DNA from: Sphingobacterium corticibacter
GTDB taxonomy: Bacteria; Bacteroidota; Bacteroidia; Sphingobacteriales; Sphingobacteriaceae
DNA: 64,000 nucleotides
Direction: 5' to 3'
Assembly (NCBI RefSeq): GCF_003076635.1
Contig: NZ_QDKG01000002.1
Coordinates: 1-64,000, forward strand
Shown here piece after piece: positions 35,145 through 44,620 of the stretch. The notes beneath the pieces were generated by a model. The model made no database searches. It saw only the letters and a list, made by a program, of their open reading frames with translations, and was not told the origin of the DNA. Each line of letters begins with the position of its first letter. Position 1 is the first letter of the stretch. The position numbers and the translations under genes are program-made.

Positions 35145-35187
35145 AAAAAAAATTGCCCGCCACTCCCTTCGTCAGGAGTAAGCGGGC
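35145..35187 (-). terminator. terminator behind the TonB receptor gene
   Basis: GCCCGC (35155-35160) pairs with GCGGGC (35182-35187), with inner ACTCC/GGAGT pairing and an eight-base A-run (U on the reverse strand) at 35145-35152. It follows the receptor gene that ends at 35229 on the reverse strand. Confidence 0.82.
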
Positions 35188-35228
35188 TTCATTCACTTGG
35201 TTTGGTTTGTTAGTTTGTATTTTCTATT

Positions 35229-37787
35229 CTATCGCCAAGCATAGCGTAGCGTGATGCCGTACGTACGTGGGTCGCCAAGCACACCGGCATAATGGCCGGC
35301 ATTCCCCGCACCGGGGAGTAATTGTTCAAAGTAGTTTTTATCAAAGATATTGCGCGCCCACACCGTGACCGAAACGCCATCTTGTGAGCGAAAACCAATG
35401 CGTGGATTGACCAAGGTATAACCCGGTACCACTAAGTAAGCGGATGGCGTCGGGTTAGACGAAAAGGTAGAACGGTAAAACCCGTCGGCCGCGAAGAAAT
35501 ATTCACCGCGCTGTCCTAGGAAACGTGCCGATTTTGATTTTACTTCTGCCCCGAACGAAGTTGCCCATTCTGAAATACCCGGCAATCGGCCGCCTGACAC
35601 ATCGACAAAACTTGGTCCACCCGTACCTTCCAGCGGCGGCGGCGCATTGGTAAATGTAACGTATTTCCCGTCGGTATAGGCTAACGATCCATATACACTA
35701 AGCCAATCTTGCACACGCGCATTGGCATCCAACTCTATACCACGGACGCGTACTTTTTCTGCATTGGCCAAATAGCCGCGGTTCACCGAAAGATCTGCCG
35801 CTTGCACCTGTGTTTGATAATCGCGCACATCAGTATTATATGCGGTTAAGTTGAGCTGTGTGCTCGGCGTTGGATTAGTTTTGATGCCGACTTCGTAATG
35901 CGTAACACGTTCTGGACGGATCACCGCGAGTTCCAACATTGGCTCCCCATTTTGATTCGGCAATCCGCCCAAGTTCAAACCTACTGGCTTGAAACCAGTG
36001 GAGAAAGTCGCGAACGTATTGATTTTCTCACTGGCTTTGTAAGCGATTGTAACCTGTCCGGAAAGGTTGGTATCATCTACACTGGCCTCAAAAGCCTGAT
36101 TAGAATAGAGACCATTTTGCAGGGCAATCAAAGCCGGATCGTCCGTCTGCAAGCCACCAAATACTTCTCTTCTGAAGTTGACCGATTTGTCATCATAATT
36201 GAGTCGCAAGCCGGGCAATAAGCGTAGATTAGGCAAGATCGCCCAGTCGAATTGGGTAAATAATGCTCCGCTAAACGAGCGCATACTCGGATAAGAGCGA
36301 ATGCCCAAGCCATCGAACAATCCCGGTGTTTGCCACAATGGGCTAGTTGAACTTTGAGCAAAGCGCCATTGATCTACTCCAGCCTGTTCGGTATGTGCTG
36401 GATCGGCATCCAACTTTTGCCCAAACACATAAACACCAAATACAGCGCTTAAGGTAGACGAAAAATCGCCCGCCCAACGTACCTCTTGCGACCATTGATC
36501 GTGGCGCGATGGTGCTTGTGAGAGCGCTAAGGCTTGCAAGCCTGTAAAATCGCGATCGTTGGATGGATCCCAGTTCCAGAAACGCCAAGCGGTAGTCGAA
36601 GTCAATGTACCACCACCTAATTTGACATCTACATTGGCAGATAATCCGCCGAGATCCTGACCCGATCGCCAAGGCGTATCGTGATCTATAATACGATCAA
36701 ATGGATTTCTAGATGGCAAATCATAGTTTAAGTCTGCGATGATATTTTCAAACTGCCGATAATCAGCCCGTAAAGTTGGTGCTACACCCGCAAAAACTTG
36801 TGCATAACCATCTGGCCTTTGCCGCGTAAGATCTCCCGCGAATAGTACGTCGACTTTGTCGGATGGTTGGTATAGCACTTGTCCGCGCAAACCTAAGTTA
36901 TTAAGCTCATTAGTATATTTTTGCGTGGCGACGTTGTAGATCAATCCATCTCTTTGCGTACCGCTGAAAGATAATCTTGCTGCAATTTTGTTTGTAATCG
37001 GTCCACTAATCGACCCTTTTGCTTGGACAAAGCCATAGTTCCCGTACGACACTTCAGCATCCGCCGTACTATGAAAAGTCGGCTTGCGCGTGGTGATGTT
37101 AAAAGCTCCAGCTACGGTATTTTTACCAAATAAAGTTCCCTGCGGCCCGCGCAATACCTCAATCTGTTCCACATCAATAAAATCCAATGTGGTGACCGCA
37201 TTGCGCGCATAATACACCCCATCTACATAAAAACCTACACCGGGATCAATACCATCATTCGTCAAGCCGAAGGTAGTTCCCAGACCACGAATGCTGATCC
37301 CCGTATTTCGCGGGTTGGATGAGTAAAGCTGCACCGAAGGCACGATTTCTTTGATTCGATTTACGTTGAAAGCACCAGATTCTTCGACAAACTTGCCACT
37401 CACGACCGAGATCGGGATAGGCACATCTTGCAATTGTTCTTGCCGACGACGTGAGGTTACAATTACCTCTTGAACTTGATTTTCGGATGCTAAGCGTAAT
37501 GTAATCTCATCTTCGAAAGATTGATTTTCGAACAATATCTCCGCAGCACGATAGCCGACCGATACAGCCCGGATTCGAAATGGCGGCGCTTCGGTTGGTA
37601 TCACCGAGAACTTTCCATCGGCATCTGCCGAAAAACGCTGACTGGTCTCGCGAATAGTAATGGTTGCAAAGGGCACAGGTTGATTTTCACTGTCAACAAT
37701 TTGACCACGTAAAGTTGCCTTTTGTTGTCCGTAGATGGCAGATAAAGTCAGTAAAAAAACTGTTGTAGTTAGTATAATCTTGTGCAT
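35229..37787 (-). CDS. TonB-dependent outer-membrane receptor
   Basis: An 852-residue receptor: signal peptide (LTTTVFLLTLSAIYGQ), a carboxypeptidase-like domain (RGQIVDSENQPVPFATITI), a TonB box (QVQEVIVTSRRR), a plug (VPIPISVVSGKFVE, GISIRGLGTTFG, LRGPQGTLFGKNTVAG) and a long barrel ending TYGITLRYAWR. The plug wording resembles the siderophore/other-ligand TonB receptors of Proteobacteria more than SusC, and there is no SusD neighbour. No STN domain, so it should not signal through FecR. The substrate is unknown. It stands 33 bases after the 37-codon ORF and probably shares its transcript. Confidence 0.92.
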   Translation of the reverse strand: MHKIILTTTVFLLTLSAIYGQQKATLRGQIVDSENQPVPFATITIRETSQRFSADADGKFSVIPTEAPPFRIRAVSVGYRAAEILFENQSFEDEITLRLASENQVQEVIVTSRRRQEQLQDVPIPISVVSGKFVEESGAFNVNRIKEIVPSVQLYSSNPRNTGISIRGLGTTFGLTNDGIDPGVGFYVDGVYYARNAVTTLDFIDVEQIEVLRGPQGTLFGKNTVAGAFNITTRKPTFHSTADAEVSYGNYGFVQAKGSISGPITNKIAARLSFSGTQRDGLIYNVATQKYTNELNNLGLRGQVLYQPSDKVDVLFAGDLTRQRPDGYAQVFAGVAPTLRADYRQFENIIADLNYDLPSRNPFDRIIDHDTPWRSGQDLGGLSANVDVKLGGGTLTSTTAWRFWNWDPSNDRDFTGLQALALSQAPSRHDQWSQEVRWAGDFSSTLSAVFGVYVFGQKLDADPAHTEQAGVDQWRFAQSSTSPLWQTPGLFDGLGIRSYPSMRSFSGALFTQFDWAILPNLRLLPGLRLNYDDKSVNFRREVFGGLQTDDPALIALQNGLYSNQAFEASVDDTNLSGQVTIAYKASEKINTFATFSTGFKPVGLNLGGLPNQNGEPMLELAVIRPERVTHYEVGIKTNPTPSTQLNLTAYNTDVRDYQTQVQAADLSVNRGYLANAEKVRVRGIELDANARVQDWLSVYGSLAYTDGKYVTFTNAPPPLEGTGGPSFVDVSGGRLPGISEWATSFGAEVKSKSARFLGQRGEYFFAADGFYRSTFSSNPTPSAYLVVPGYTLVNPRIGFRSQDGVSVTVWARNIFDKNYFEQLLPGAGNAGHYAGVLGDPRTYGITLRYAWR

Positions 37788-37820
37788 GAATCTGGGAATA
37801 GCGTATGATAAATAGTGTGT

Positions 37821-37934
37821 TTAGTATTTCAGGACGTTAACTCCAGACATTCGCATGGGATTGCACAGATGGTAGCACATAACACGATCCATCTCTTCGG
37901 GATCTACCTTATAAACTTTTCTTCTTATAAACAT
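37821..37934 (-). CDS. 37-residue Cys/His-containing leader ORF upstream of the TonB receptor
   Basis: Reading the reverse strand from ATG 37934, an uninterrupted 37-codon frame ends at TAA 37821. It opens MFIRRKVYKVDPEEM, continues DRVMCYHLCNPMRM and ends NVLKY. Upstream is a purine-rich AAGAGAG, 1 base before the ATG, compatible with ribosome binding. A CAAATATA (reverse TATATTTG) promoter element lies 44 bases upstream. The Cys-x-x-x-Cys with a His between could bind a metal. Position, frame and ribosome site suggest a real small protein or a regulatory leader peptide; no family was recognised. Confidence 0.6.
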   Translation of the reverse strand: MFIRRKVYKVDPEEMDRVMCYHLCNPMRMSGVNVLKY

Positions 37935-37977
37935 CTCTCTTACTTATGATTCTACCGATTGACAAGCGATAGTAGCA

Positions 37978-37985
37978 CAAATATA
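37978..37985 (-). promoter_or_regulatory. -7 promoter element (TATATTTG, reverse strand)
   Basis: Reverse-strand TATATTTG fits TAnnTTTG exactly. Transcription would begin near 37971, giving a 37-base leader before the small ORF. A TTTG lies only 12 bases upstream, closer than the usual -33 spacing. Confidence 0.5.
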
Positions 37986-38056
37986 GAATAATATTTACAA
38001 AGACTATAGATTTAATAGACTTTATATTTTAAACTATGTAAGCGTCGCTAAATCAC

Positions 38057-38111
38057 AAAAAAACTCCTTTCTTTTACCGATCAATGATTTGATTGCTAAA
38101 AGAAAGGAGTT
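38057..38111 (-). terminator. terminator after metG
   Basis: AACTCCTTTCTTTTA (38062-38076) pairs perfectly with TAAAAGAAAGGAGTT (38097-38111), with a 20-base loop, and an A-run at 38057-38063 gives U residues on the reverse strand. Confidence 0.88.
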
Positions 38112-38132
38112 CAGAACTTATTTTGCTTCGAT

Positions 38133-40202
38133 CTACCGAATGGTACTACCTGCTTGAATTGTGGTTCTTGGTTGTACAAAATCCAAACGGCCATCGGCAT
38201 CTTCAGCCATCAGAATCATCCCCTGCGACATGATGCCTTTGATTTCTCGCGGCTCTAAGTTGACCAAAATCGAGACTTGCTTTCCGACAATATCTTCCGG
38301 TTTGAAGAACTCGGCAATACCCGAAACGACGGTACGCTGATCAATACCGGTATCAATTTTTAGTTTCAATAACTTTTTGGTTTTTGCTACTTTTTCTGCT
38401 TCCAGAATAGTTCCAACACGCACATCTAATTTCACAAAATCATCAAAGCTGATGTTTGCTTTTGCCGGCGCAGCCGGAACGACTTTCTTGGCATTGTTAG
38501 CCTTCGCTTCTACTAGCTTCTGCAATTGCAACTCCACCTGCTCATCCGTTACCTTCTCGAATAATAAAGCTGCTTCGTTCAAACGATGTCCAGATGAAAG
38601 CAAAGATGCTTGGCCGGCATGCTCCCAAGGTTGTGGAGTCAGATTCAGCATATCAAACAATTTATCGGCTGTTTTTGGCAAGAATGGCTGCGCCATGATC
38701 GCCAAATTAGCCACGATCTGCGAAGCAACAAATAGCACCGTTTTCACGCGCTCTTCATCTGTTTTTACCACTTTCCAAGGCTCTTCATCCGCTAAGTATT
38801 TGTTTCCTAATCGGGCGGCATTCATAAAATGCGTCATCGCTTCGCGGAAACGATATTGTGCAATTGATTGTTGAATCAATGCTGGATATTTTGCCAATTC
38901 TTCAAAAACAGCATTATCTTCTGGTGTCAATTTCGTGCCCAAGCTAACTTCGCCATCAAAATACTTGTGCGACAGCACCATGACACGGTTCACAAAGTTA
39001 CCCAAGATGGCTACCAACTCATTGTTTACACGAGCTTGGAAATCCTTCCAAGTAAATTCACTGTCAGACGTTTCTGGCAGGATCGAAGTCAAGACATAGC
39101 GAAGCTCGTCTTGCTTGTCTGGGAATTCCTGCAAATATTCGTGCAACCACACGGCGTGATTACGTGACGTAGATAGCTTCTCCCCTTCTAAATTCAAAAA
39201 TTCATTAGCAGGCACATTCTCTGGCAGGATATAATCGCCATGCGCGTGCAAGATCGCAGGAAAAATAATACAGTGAAATACGATATTATCTTTGCCGATG
39301 AAATGAATCAGCGTGGATTCTTCTTCCTTATTTTCTTTGGTTTTCCAATAATCTTCCCAGTTTTTGCCGTGATCCAAGGCCCACTGTTTCGTAGCCGAGA
39401 TATATCCAATCGGAGCATCTAGCCACACGTATAATTTTTTGCCTTCGGCTTCTTTTAATGGAACATCCACACCCCAATCCAAATCGCGTGTCATCGAGCG
39501 CGGTTGCAAACCCGATTTCAACCAAGATTGACATTGTCCGAATACGTTAGATTTTAAAACATCTTTCTTGCCTTCGATCAGCCACTGCTCCAACCAAGCT
39601 TGGTATTTATCCAATGGCAAATACCAGTGTTTGGTTTCTTTCAATATCGGGGTTTTACCGCTGAGCGTAGATTTGGGATTAATCAAATCTGTCGGACTGA
39701 GTGACGTACCGCATTTCTCACATTGATCGCCATAGGCACCTTCGTTTTGGCAATGCGGACAAGTACCCGTAATATAGCGGTCGGCTAGAAATTGTTGAAA
39801 TTCCTCATCGAAATATTGCGCTGAAAAGCGCTCGATAAACTCGCCTTTATTATATAGATTCAGGAAAAAATCCTGCGACAATTCGTGGTGAATCTTCTCG
39901 GATGTACGGTGATAGATATCGAATGAAATACCAAATTCTTCAAAACTATCTTTGATTTGCTTGTTGTACTGATCGATGATTTCTTTCGGAGTAACTCCTT
40001 CTTTTTTGGCTTTGATGGTAATCGCCGCACCGTGCTCATCCGATCCGCAAACATACACCACATCTTTACCTTGCAACCGCAAAAAACGAACAAAAATATC
40101 AGCTGGAATATAGGCTCCCGCCAAATGCCCGATATGCAACGGTCCGTTAGCGTAAGGCAAAGCGGAGGTTATGGTGTAGCGTTTTTTACTTAAAATATCC
40201 AA
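38133..40202 (-). CDS. metG: methionyl-tRNA synthetase
   Basis: About 689 residues. Catalytic core: [20 protein letters not shown] (HIGH), the zinc knuckle with [20 protein letters not shown], and the KMSKS-type loop here reading [10 protein letters not shown]. The C-terminal tRNA-binding (EMAP/Trbp) domain spans [20 protein letters not shown] to ESTIR-like ends, as in the long bacterial form. The frame is open to 40340, but the upstream 46 residues resemble nothing and run into the divergent gene; the best start is TTG 40202, which opens near [15 protein letters not shown] 40289 is an alternative. Charges initiator and elongator tRNA-Met. Confidence 0.93.
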   Translation of the reverse strand: MDILSKKRYTITSALPYANGPLHIGHLAGAYIPADIFVRFLRLQGKDVVYVCGSDEHGAAITIKAKKEGVTPKEIIDQYNKQIKDSFEEFGISFDIYHRTSEKIHHELSQDFFLNLYNKGEFIERFSAQYFDEEFQQFLADRYITGTCPHCQNEGAYGDQCEKCGTSLSPTDLINPKSTLSGKTPILKETKHWYLPLDKYQAWLEQWLIEGKKDVLKSNVFGQCQSWLKSGLQPRSMTRDLDWGVDVPLKEAEGKKLYVWLDAPIGYISATKQWALDHGKNWEDYWKTKENKEEESTLIHFIGKDNIVFHCIIFPAILHAHGDYILPENVPANEFLNLEGEKLSTSRNHAVWLHEYLQEFPDKQDELRYVLTSILPETSDSEFTWKDFQARVNNELVAILGNFVNRVMVLSHKYFDGEVSLGTKLTPEDNAVFEELAKYPALIQQSIAQYRFREAMTHFMNAARLGNKYLADEEPWKVVKTDEERVKTVLFVASQIVANLAIMAQPFLPKTADKLFDMLNLTPQPWEHAGQASLLSSGHRLNEAALLFEKVTDEQVELQLQKLVEAKANNAKKVVPAAPAKANISFDDFVKLDVRVGTILEAEKVAKTKKLLKLKIDTGIDQRTVVSGIAEFFKPEDIVGKQVSILVNLEPREIKGIMSQGMILMAEDADGRLDFVQPRTTIQAGSTIR

Positions 40203-40330
40203 TGTATCTCGAAAATAAATGTTAATATTAAACAGCAATTGATGAATTGCTGTGTAAAAGCAAAGATAACTCAAATTGCGCGATTTCATAATTGGTTTGC
40301 GCACTATATTTAGATTACAACGTATTCGTA

Positions 40331-41233
40331 ATGAAAACACCTCCTTACCTTAAAAAAGGGGACACCGTCGCGATAGTTTGTACGGCAAGCGCCGTAAAAG
40401 GCGGCATAGCGGATGGCATTCGTGTATTAGAAAGCTGGGGATTGCGGGTATTGGTTAGTCCGTCTGTTTCAGCGTCATGGAACACCTTTGCAGGTACGGA
40501 CGCTTTGCGTCAAGAAGATTTGCAACAAGCACTGGATGATGTCACGGTGAAGGCTGTATTTGCGGCGCGAGGTGGTTATGGTACAGTACGCATTATCGAC
40601 GCTATTGATTTCACATCATTCGCCAAAAACCCAAAATGGTTGATTGGTTTCAGCGATATTACCGTGTTGCACAGCCATATTCAAAGACAAACGAGCGTAG
40701 CATCTATTCACGGACAGATGCCTAAAAGCTTTGAGAAAGGAACAGCGTCCTCGCTGGAATCCCTACGTAAGGCTTTGTTTGGTGAAGAGTCAACGATAGA
40801 ATATACATCCGCGAATGCCGCACACCGCGATGGCGAAGCCGAAGGTGTGCTGATTGGTGGGAATTTGGCTATTCTGCAAAGTATTTTAGGCTCTGCCTCC
40901 GATCCCGAGTACGACGATAAGATTTTGTTTATCGAGGATGTAGGCGAAGCCTTGTACAATACCGATCGCATGCTGCGCACCTTGAAAAGAGCAGGCAAAC
41001 TGGCAAAACTTCGGGGATTGATCGTGGGCGGATTTACCGCCATCAGAGAAAGCGACCCGCCATTCGGGCAGGATATACCCCAGATTGTGCTAGAAATCGT
41101 CGAAGAATACGGGTATCCAGTGGCATTTGATTTTCCAGCAGGTCATATCGAGGATAATCATGCGCTTGTATTTGGCGCCAATACGCGCCTTTCGGTCGCG
41201 AATAATAGGATAAAACTTACTTACATTTCATAA
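40331..41233 (+). CDS. LD-carboxypeptidase, S66 (LdcA/muramoyltetrapeptide carboxypeptidase)
   Basis: A 300-residue S66 peptidase that removes the terminal D-Ala from the tetrapeptide of recycled murein. The nucleophile lies in [10 protein letters not shown] (Ser near residue 102), the Glu in [10 protein letters not shown] and the His in GHIEDNHAL; all three triad members are present. ATG 40331 gives the typical [15 protein letters not shown] opening. Divergent from metG; followed 1 base later by the DoxX gene, so the two are coupled. Confidence 0.92.
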   Translation: MKTPPYLKKGDTVAIVCTASAVKGGIADGIRVLESWGLRVLVSPSVSASWNTFAGTDALRQEDLQQALDDVTVKAVFAARGGYGTVRIIDAIDFTSFAKNPKWLIGFSDITVLHSHIQRQTSVASIHGQMPKSFEKGTASSLESLRKALFGEESTIEYTSANAAHRDGEAEGVLIGGNLAILQSILGSASDPEYDDKILFIEDVGEALYNTDRMLRTLKRAGKLAKLRGLIVGGFTAIRESDPPFGQDIPQIVLEIVEEYGYPVAFDFPAGHIEDNHALVFGANTRLSVANNRIKLTYIS

Positions 41234-41234
41234 T

Positions 41235-41633
41235 ATGAGACCTACAAAATCAAAAGATATAGGACTGCTCGTTATACGCTTGGCCATTGGCGCATGCATG
41301 CTTATTTTTCACGGCATACCAAAAGTTAGCGGCGGTATAGAAACACTCGAAAAAATTGGTAATGCCATGAAGCACATTGGCATTACCTTTATGCCGATGA
41401 TCTGGGGCGGCGCGGCGGCAGGTATTGAAGTCATAGGATCTTTGCTATTTATGATCGGATTATGGACCCGACCCGTGAGCTTTTTATTAGCAGGGACAAT
41501 GCTGGTTGCCACGATCTTTCATTTAGGTGAAGGACATGGCTGGGCAAAATCATCGCATACGATAGAGTTGTTTTTTGTATTTATTGCCTTTGCGTTGATG
41601 GGCGCCGGGAAATATAGCGTGGATAAGAAATAA
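41235..41633 (+). CDS. DoxX-family membrane protein
   Basis: A 132-residue protein with four membrane helices. The DoxX pattern is clear: LLVIRLAIGACMLIFHGIPK, a central GIEVIGSLLFMIGLWTRPVS and SHTIELFFVFIAFALMGAGK. Family members range from thiosulfate:quinone oxidoreductase subunits to redox helpers; the role here is unknown. Follows the S66 peptidase gene with a 1-base gap. Confidence 0.88.
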   Translation: MRPTKSKDIGLLVIRLAIGACMLIFHGIPKVSGGIETLEKIGNAMKHIGITFMPMIWGGAAAGIEVIGSLLFMIGLWTRPVSFLLAGTMLVATIFHLGEGHGWAKSSHTIELFFVFIAFALMGAGKYSVDKK

Positions 41634-41652
41634 GGAGTTTAAGTTGCTTGCT

Positions 41653-42975
41653 TTAGCCGACAAACCAATTTAACGCCATCACGCCAAACAATCCGATCAG
41701 GGAAACCAAGGTTTCCATCACCGACCAAGAGCGGAAAGTATCGCGCATGCTTAATCCAAAGTACGATTTGAACATCCAAAAGCCGGGATCGTTTACGTGA
41801 GAGAACATCAAACTTCCTGCACCTGTAGCCAACACCATCAGCTCAGGGCTCGTTCCAGTTGCTTGCATCACAGGTAGCACGATGCCTGCGGCAGTCAATC
41901 CGGCAACCGTGGCTGAGCCAATAGCTAAGCGAATCACGGCGGCAATGGACCAAGCCAATACCAACGGCGATAAAGCTAAGTTGGCCGTACTTTCTGCGAT
42001 GTAGACCGCTACGCCGCTATCAACGAGCACTTGCTTGAATACCCCCGAAGCGCCAATGATAAATAAGATCATCGTAATGCCTCGAATAGCATCTTCAATG
42101 CCTTCGGATTGCTGTTTTAAGCTTCTACCCTGCCGTATCCCCATTGTATACATCGCTAACAGTGCTGCAATCATCAATGCCATCACGGGGTCGCCTAAAA
42201 AGCGAAGGGTGGCCAAAGCTGTCGATCCTTCTGGCAAGAACAAATGTGCAAATGAACCAATGGCAATCAGCAAAACCGGAAATAATCCGGTAAACAAACT
42301 AATAGCAAAACTAGGCATCGGTCGGCCTTCGGTAGACGTGGGCACGGTAAATAACTCTGGAGGCGGATTGGTGGCAATACCTTTCAACGTACGCCCGAAA
42401 AATGGACCGCTAATAATGATCGCAGGGATAGCGACAATAATGCCATAAACCATGGTAAGACCAATATCTGCTTGATACGTAATGGCAATAGCGGTAGCGC
42501 CCGGATGTGGTGGCAAATAACCATGCGTAACCGACAGCGCTGCCAACAAAGGAATGGCTACATACAACATCGGCAACCGATTGGCCGCACAAACCATGAA
42601 TACAAAAGGCACCAAGACGATAAAACCAACATTATAAAACAACGGAATACCGACTAGAAAACCGGTGAGTACCATTGCCCAAGGTAGATTGCGCACACCG
42701 AATACGTCAGTCAATACCCGTGTGATGCGTTCGGCTGCGCCGCCATCGGCCATCAGCTTTCCTAATATAGAACCAAAAGCGAGCAGCAAAGCGAGCTGAC
42801 CCATGGTGGTGCTCACACCTGCTTCGACGGATCGTACAATATCCATACTGTCCATCCCCATCGCAAAACCTACCGCAATGGAGGTGATCAGCAGAGAGAT
42901 AATGGTATTGAGTTTTACGACGGTTACTAAAAGTAAAAGCAGCAAAACGCCACAAAAGACAATGAGTAAAGGCAT
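41653..42975 (-). CDS. gntP: GntP-family gluconate:H+ symporter
   Basis: A 440-residue permease with about 12-14 membrane helices. Family marks: GFLVGIPLFYNVGFIVLVPF, LPPHPGATAIA and MFSHVNDPGFWMFKSY, the last conserved in GntP proteins and probably part of the substrate path. It imports gluconate or related sugar acids with protons. The kinase gene upstream (42996) ends 20 bases from its start, so uptake and phosphorylation are co-transcribed. Confidence 0.92.
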   Translation of the reverse strand: MPLLIVFCGVLLLLLLVTVVKLNTIISLLITSIAVGFAMGMDSMDIVRSVEAGVSTTMGQLALLLAFGSILGKLMADGGAAERITRVLTDVFGVRNLPWAMVLTGFLVGIPLFYNVGFIVLVPFVFMVCAANRLPMLYVAIPLLAALSVTHGYLPPHPGATAIAITYQADIGLTMVYGIIVAIPAIIISGPFFGRTLKGIATNPPPELFTVPTSTEGRPMPSFAISLFTGLFPVLLIAIGSFAHLFLPEGSTALATLRFLGDPVMALMIAALLAMYTMGIRQGRSLKQQSEGIEDAIRGITMILFIIGASGVFKQVLVDSGVAVYIAESTANLALSPLVLAWSIAAVIRLAIGSATVAGLTAAGIVLPVMQATGTSPELMVLATGAGSLMFSHVNDPGFWMFKSYFGLSMRDTFRSWSVMETLVSLIGLFGVMALNWFVG

Positions 42976-42995
42976 ACGTTTTTGAGTTATAACGG

Positions 42996-44489
42996 TTAAA
43001 ATTCGTCTTTCAACTTATCGTACAAGCGTTCGAATTGTTGAAAGTTTTTCATGTAGATCAGGTGATGTTCTTTATTGGGCACATAGGAATCGTCTTCGCC
43101 TTGCACAACAGCATGATCTCCTGCATTCCCTGTTATTCCTAATGCTTCCATGCCGACTAGTACCGCGCCCCAAGCAGAACTTTCTACCGTTTCTTTCACA
43201 AAAACCGGCTTGTTGAATACATCGGCTAAAATTTGTACCCATACTGGAGAGCGCGCTAATCCGCCGCTTGCATAAATGGTATGAATCGGGCCAGTGGTTT
43301 CTTCCAATGCGAGCGCTACGCTATACAGTGCAAACAGCATTCCTTCGATCATGGCTCGACCGAAATGGCCTTTGGTATGTTGCAATTGTATACCGAAGTA
43401 AACGCCTTTGGCATTGGCATCCCAATGTGGTGCACGCTCGCCGGTGAGATACGGCAGAAACACCAAACCATCCGAACCCGGATTTACCGCTTGGATCACT
43501 TCATCAAACAAGCGCGAGGTATTGATATCTTCCGGTAGATGCGTCAGCTCGGTCATGAACGTATCGCGAAACCAATTACGTAAGACGCCGCCATTGTTCA
43601 TCGCGCCACCAACTACAAATTGCCTTGGGTGCAACAAATACCTAAACACACGCTGTTTTTGATCTGCACTGGCGCTGTTGCTAATGACGCGCACCGCGCC
43701 ACTCGTTCCGACGGTGACGGAGGCAATGCCGGGCTGTGTCGCACCAACGCCTAAATTGGCCAAACAACCATCGCTGCCACCAATGACGAATGGCGTGCCG
43801 ACAGGAATGCCTAGCTCAGCAGCTCGTTCTGCATCTTGCAATTGCATGGTATGAAGAATCGACACTGGCTCTGAAAGTTGGCTAGCTCGGATGCCTGCAG
43901 CCGATAGTGCGGCCTCGTACCAATTTAAATGCTTGATATCAAACAAGCCTGTGGTAGACGCAATCGAATGATCGATCACATAGCTGCCAAAAAGGCGAAA
44001 GAATAGGTATTCCTTGATGCCAATATATTTGTGTGCACGCTCAAAGGTATCTTTCGCATGCTGCTTCATCCATCTGATTTTGCAAAGTACCGACATCGGG
44101 TGGATCGGCGTACCCGTCTTCAGATAAAGATCCAATCCTTGTGGCGTTTCTTTTAGCGCAGCGGCAATGGCTTCACTTCGTTGATCGGCCCAAATAATGC
44201 TATTGGTAATGGCATTTCCTTCTTCATCCATCACGATCAGTGCGTGCATCGCGCTACTTAAGGAAATACCCTGAAGCGTTTCGTCCGGATATTTCTCCAG
44301 CAGCACGTTCATCACTTCATTGACAGAATTGATACAAGCTTCATAGATCTCCTTAGGATCTTGCTCGAAATAACCGGCCTGTGGCGTTAGGATCGGATAC
44401 GTGATGCCGTGTTGCGCAAGTACTTCGCCGTGAACGTCAAAAGCAACTGCTTTAGTAGATGAAGTACCAATATCTAAACCAATGATCAT
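42996..44489 (-). CDS. FGGY-family sugar kinase (gluconokinase-type)
   Basis: A 497-residue kinase of the FGGY fold: phosphate-binding IGLDIGTSSTKAVAF near the start, SIIWADQRSEAIA, GGSDGCLANLGVGAT, ERAPHWDANAKGVYFG and ASGGLARSPVWVQI. FGGY kinases phosphorylate sugars or sugar acids; gluconate is inferred from the GntP transporter behind it. The frame starts at 44516 but ATG 44489 opens at MIIGLDIG. Gluconate-6-phosphate would enter the pentose phosphate route; no gnd gene is nearby. Confidence 0.88.
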   Translation of the reverse strand: MIIGLDIGTSSTKAVAFDVHGEVLAQHGITYPILTPQAGYFEQDPKEIYEACINSVNEVMNVLLEKYPDETLQGISLSSAMHALIVMDEEGNAITNSIIWADQRSEAIAAALKETPQGLDLYLKTGTPIHPMSVLCKIRWMKQHAKDTFERAHKYIGIKEYLFFRLFGSYVIDHSIASTTGLFDIKHLNWYEAALSAAGIRASQLSEPVSILHTMQLQDAERAAELGIPVGTPFVIGGSDGCLANLGVGATQPGIASVTVGTSGAVRVISNSASADQKQRVFRYLLHPRQFVVGGAMNNGGVLRNWFRDTFMTELTHLPEDINTSRLFDEVIQAVNPGSDGLVFLPYLTGERAPHWDANAKGVYFGIQLQHTKGHFGRAMIEGMLFALYSVALALEETTGPIHTIYASGGLARSPVWVQILADVFNKPVFVKETVESSAWGAVLVGMEALGITGNAGDHAVVQGEDDSYVPNKEHHLIYMKNFQQFERLYDKLKDEF

Positions 44490-44620
44490 AGTATCTATAA
44501 TTGCGGAGGCCTTCATTCGTCAAGACAGATGCCTGAAAAAAGCCTTATCGAAATAGCAATATACAGATTTTATCCTACAATCGTTAGCTCATGGCCTTAC
44601 AATCTAAGATGCCGTAGACA

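Noticed and set aside
37821..37985. Riboswitch (SAM or cobalamin type) upstream of the TonB receptor
   Set aside because: No conserved box of those classes was found; the stretch is explained better by the 37-codon ORF.
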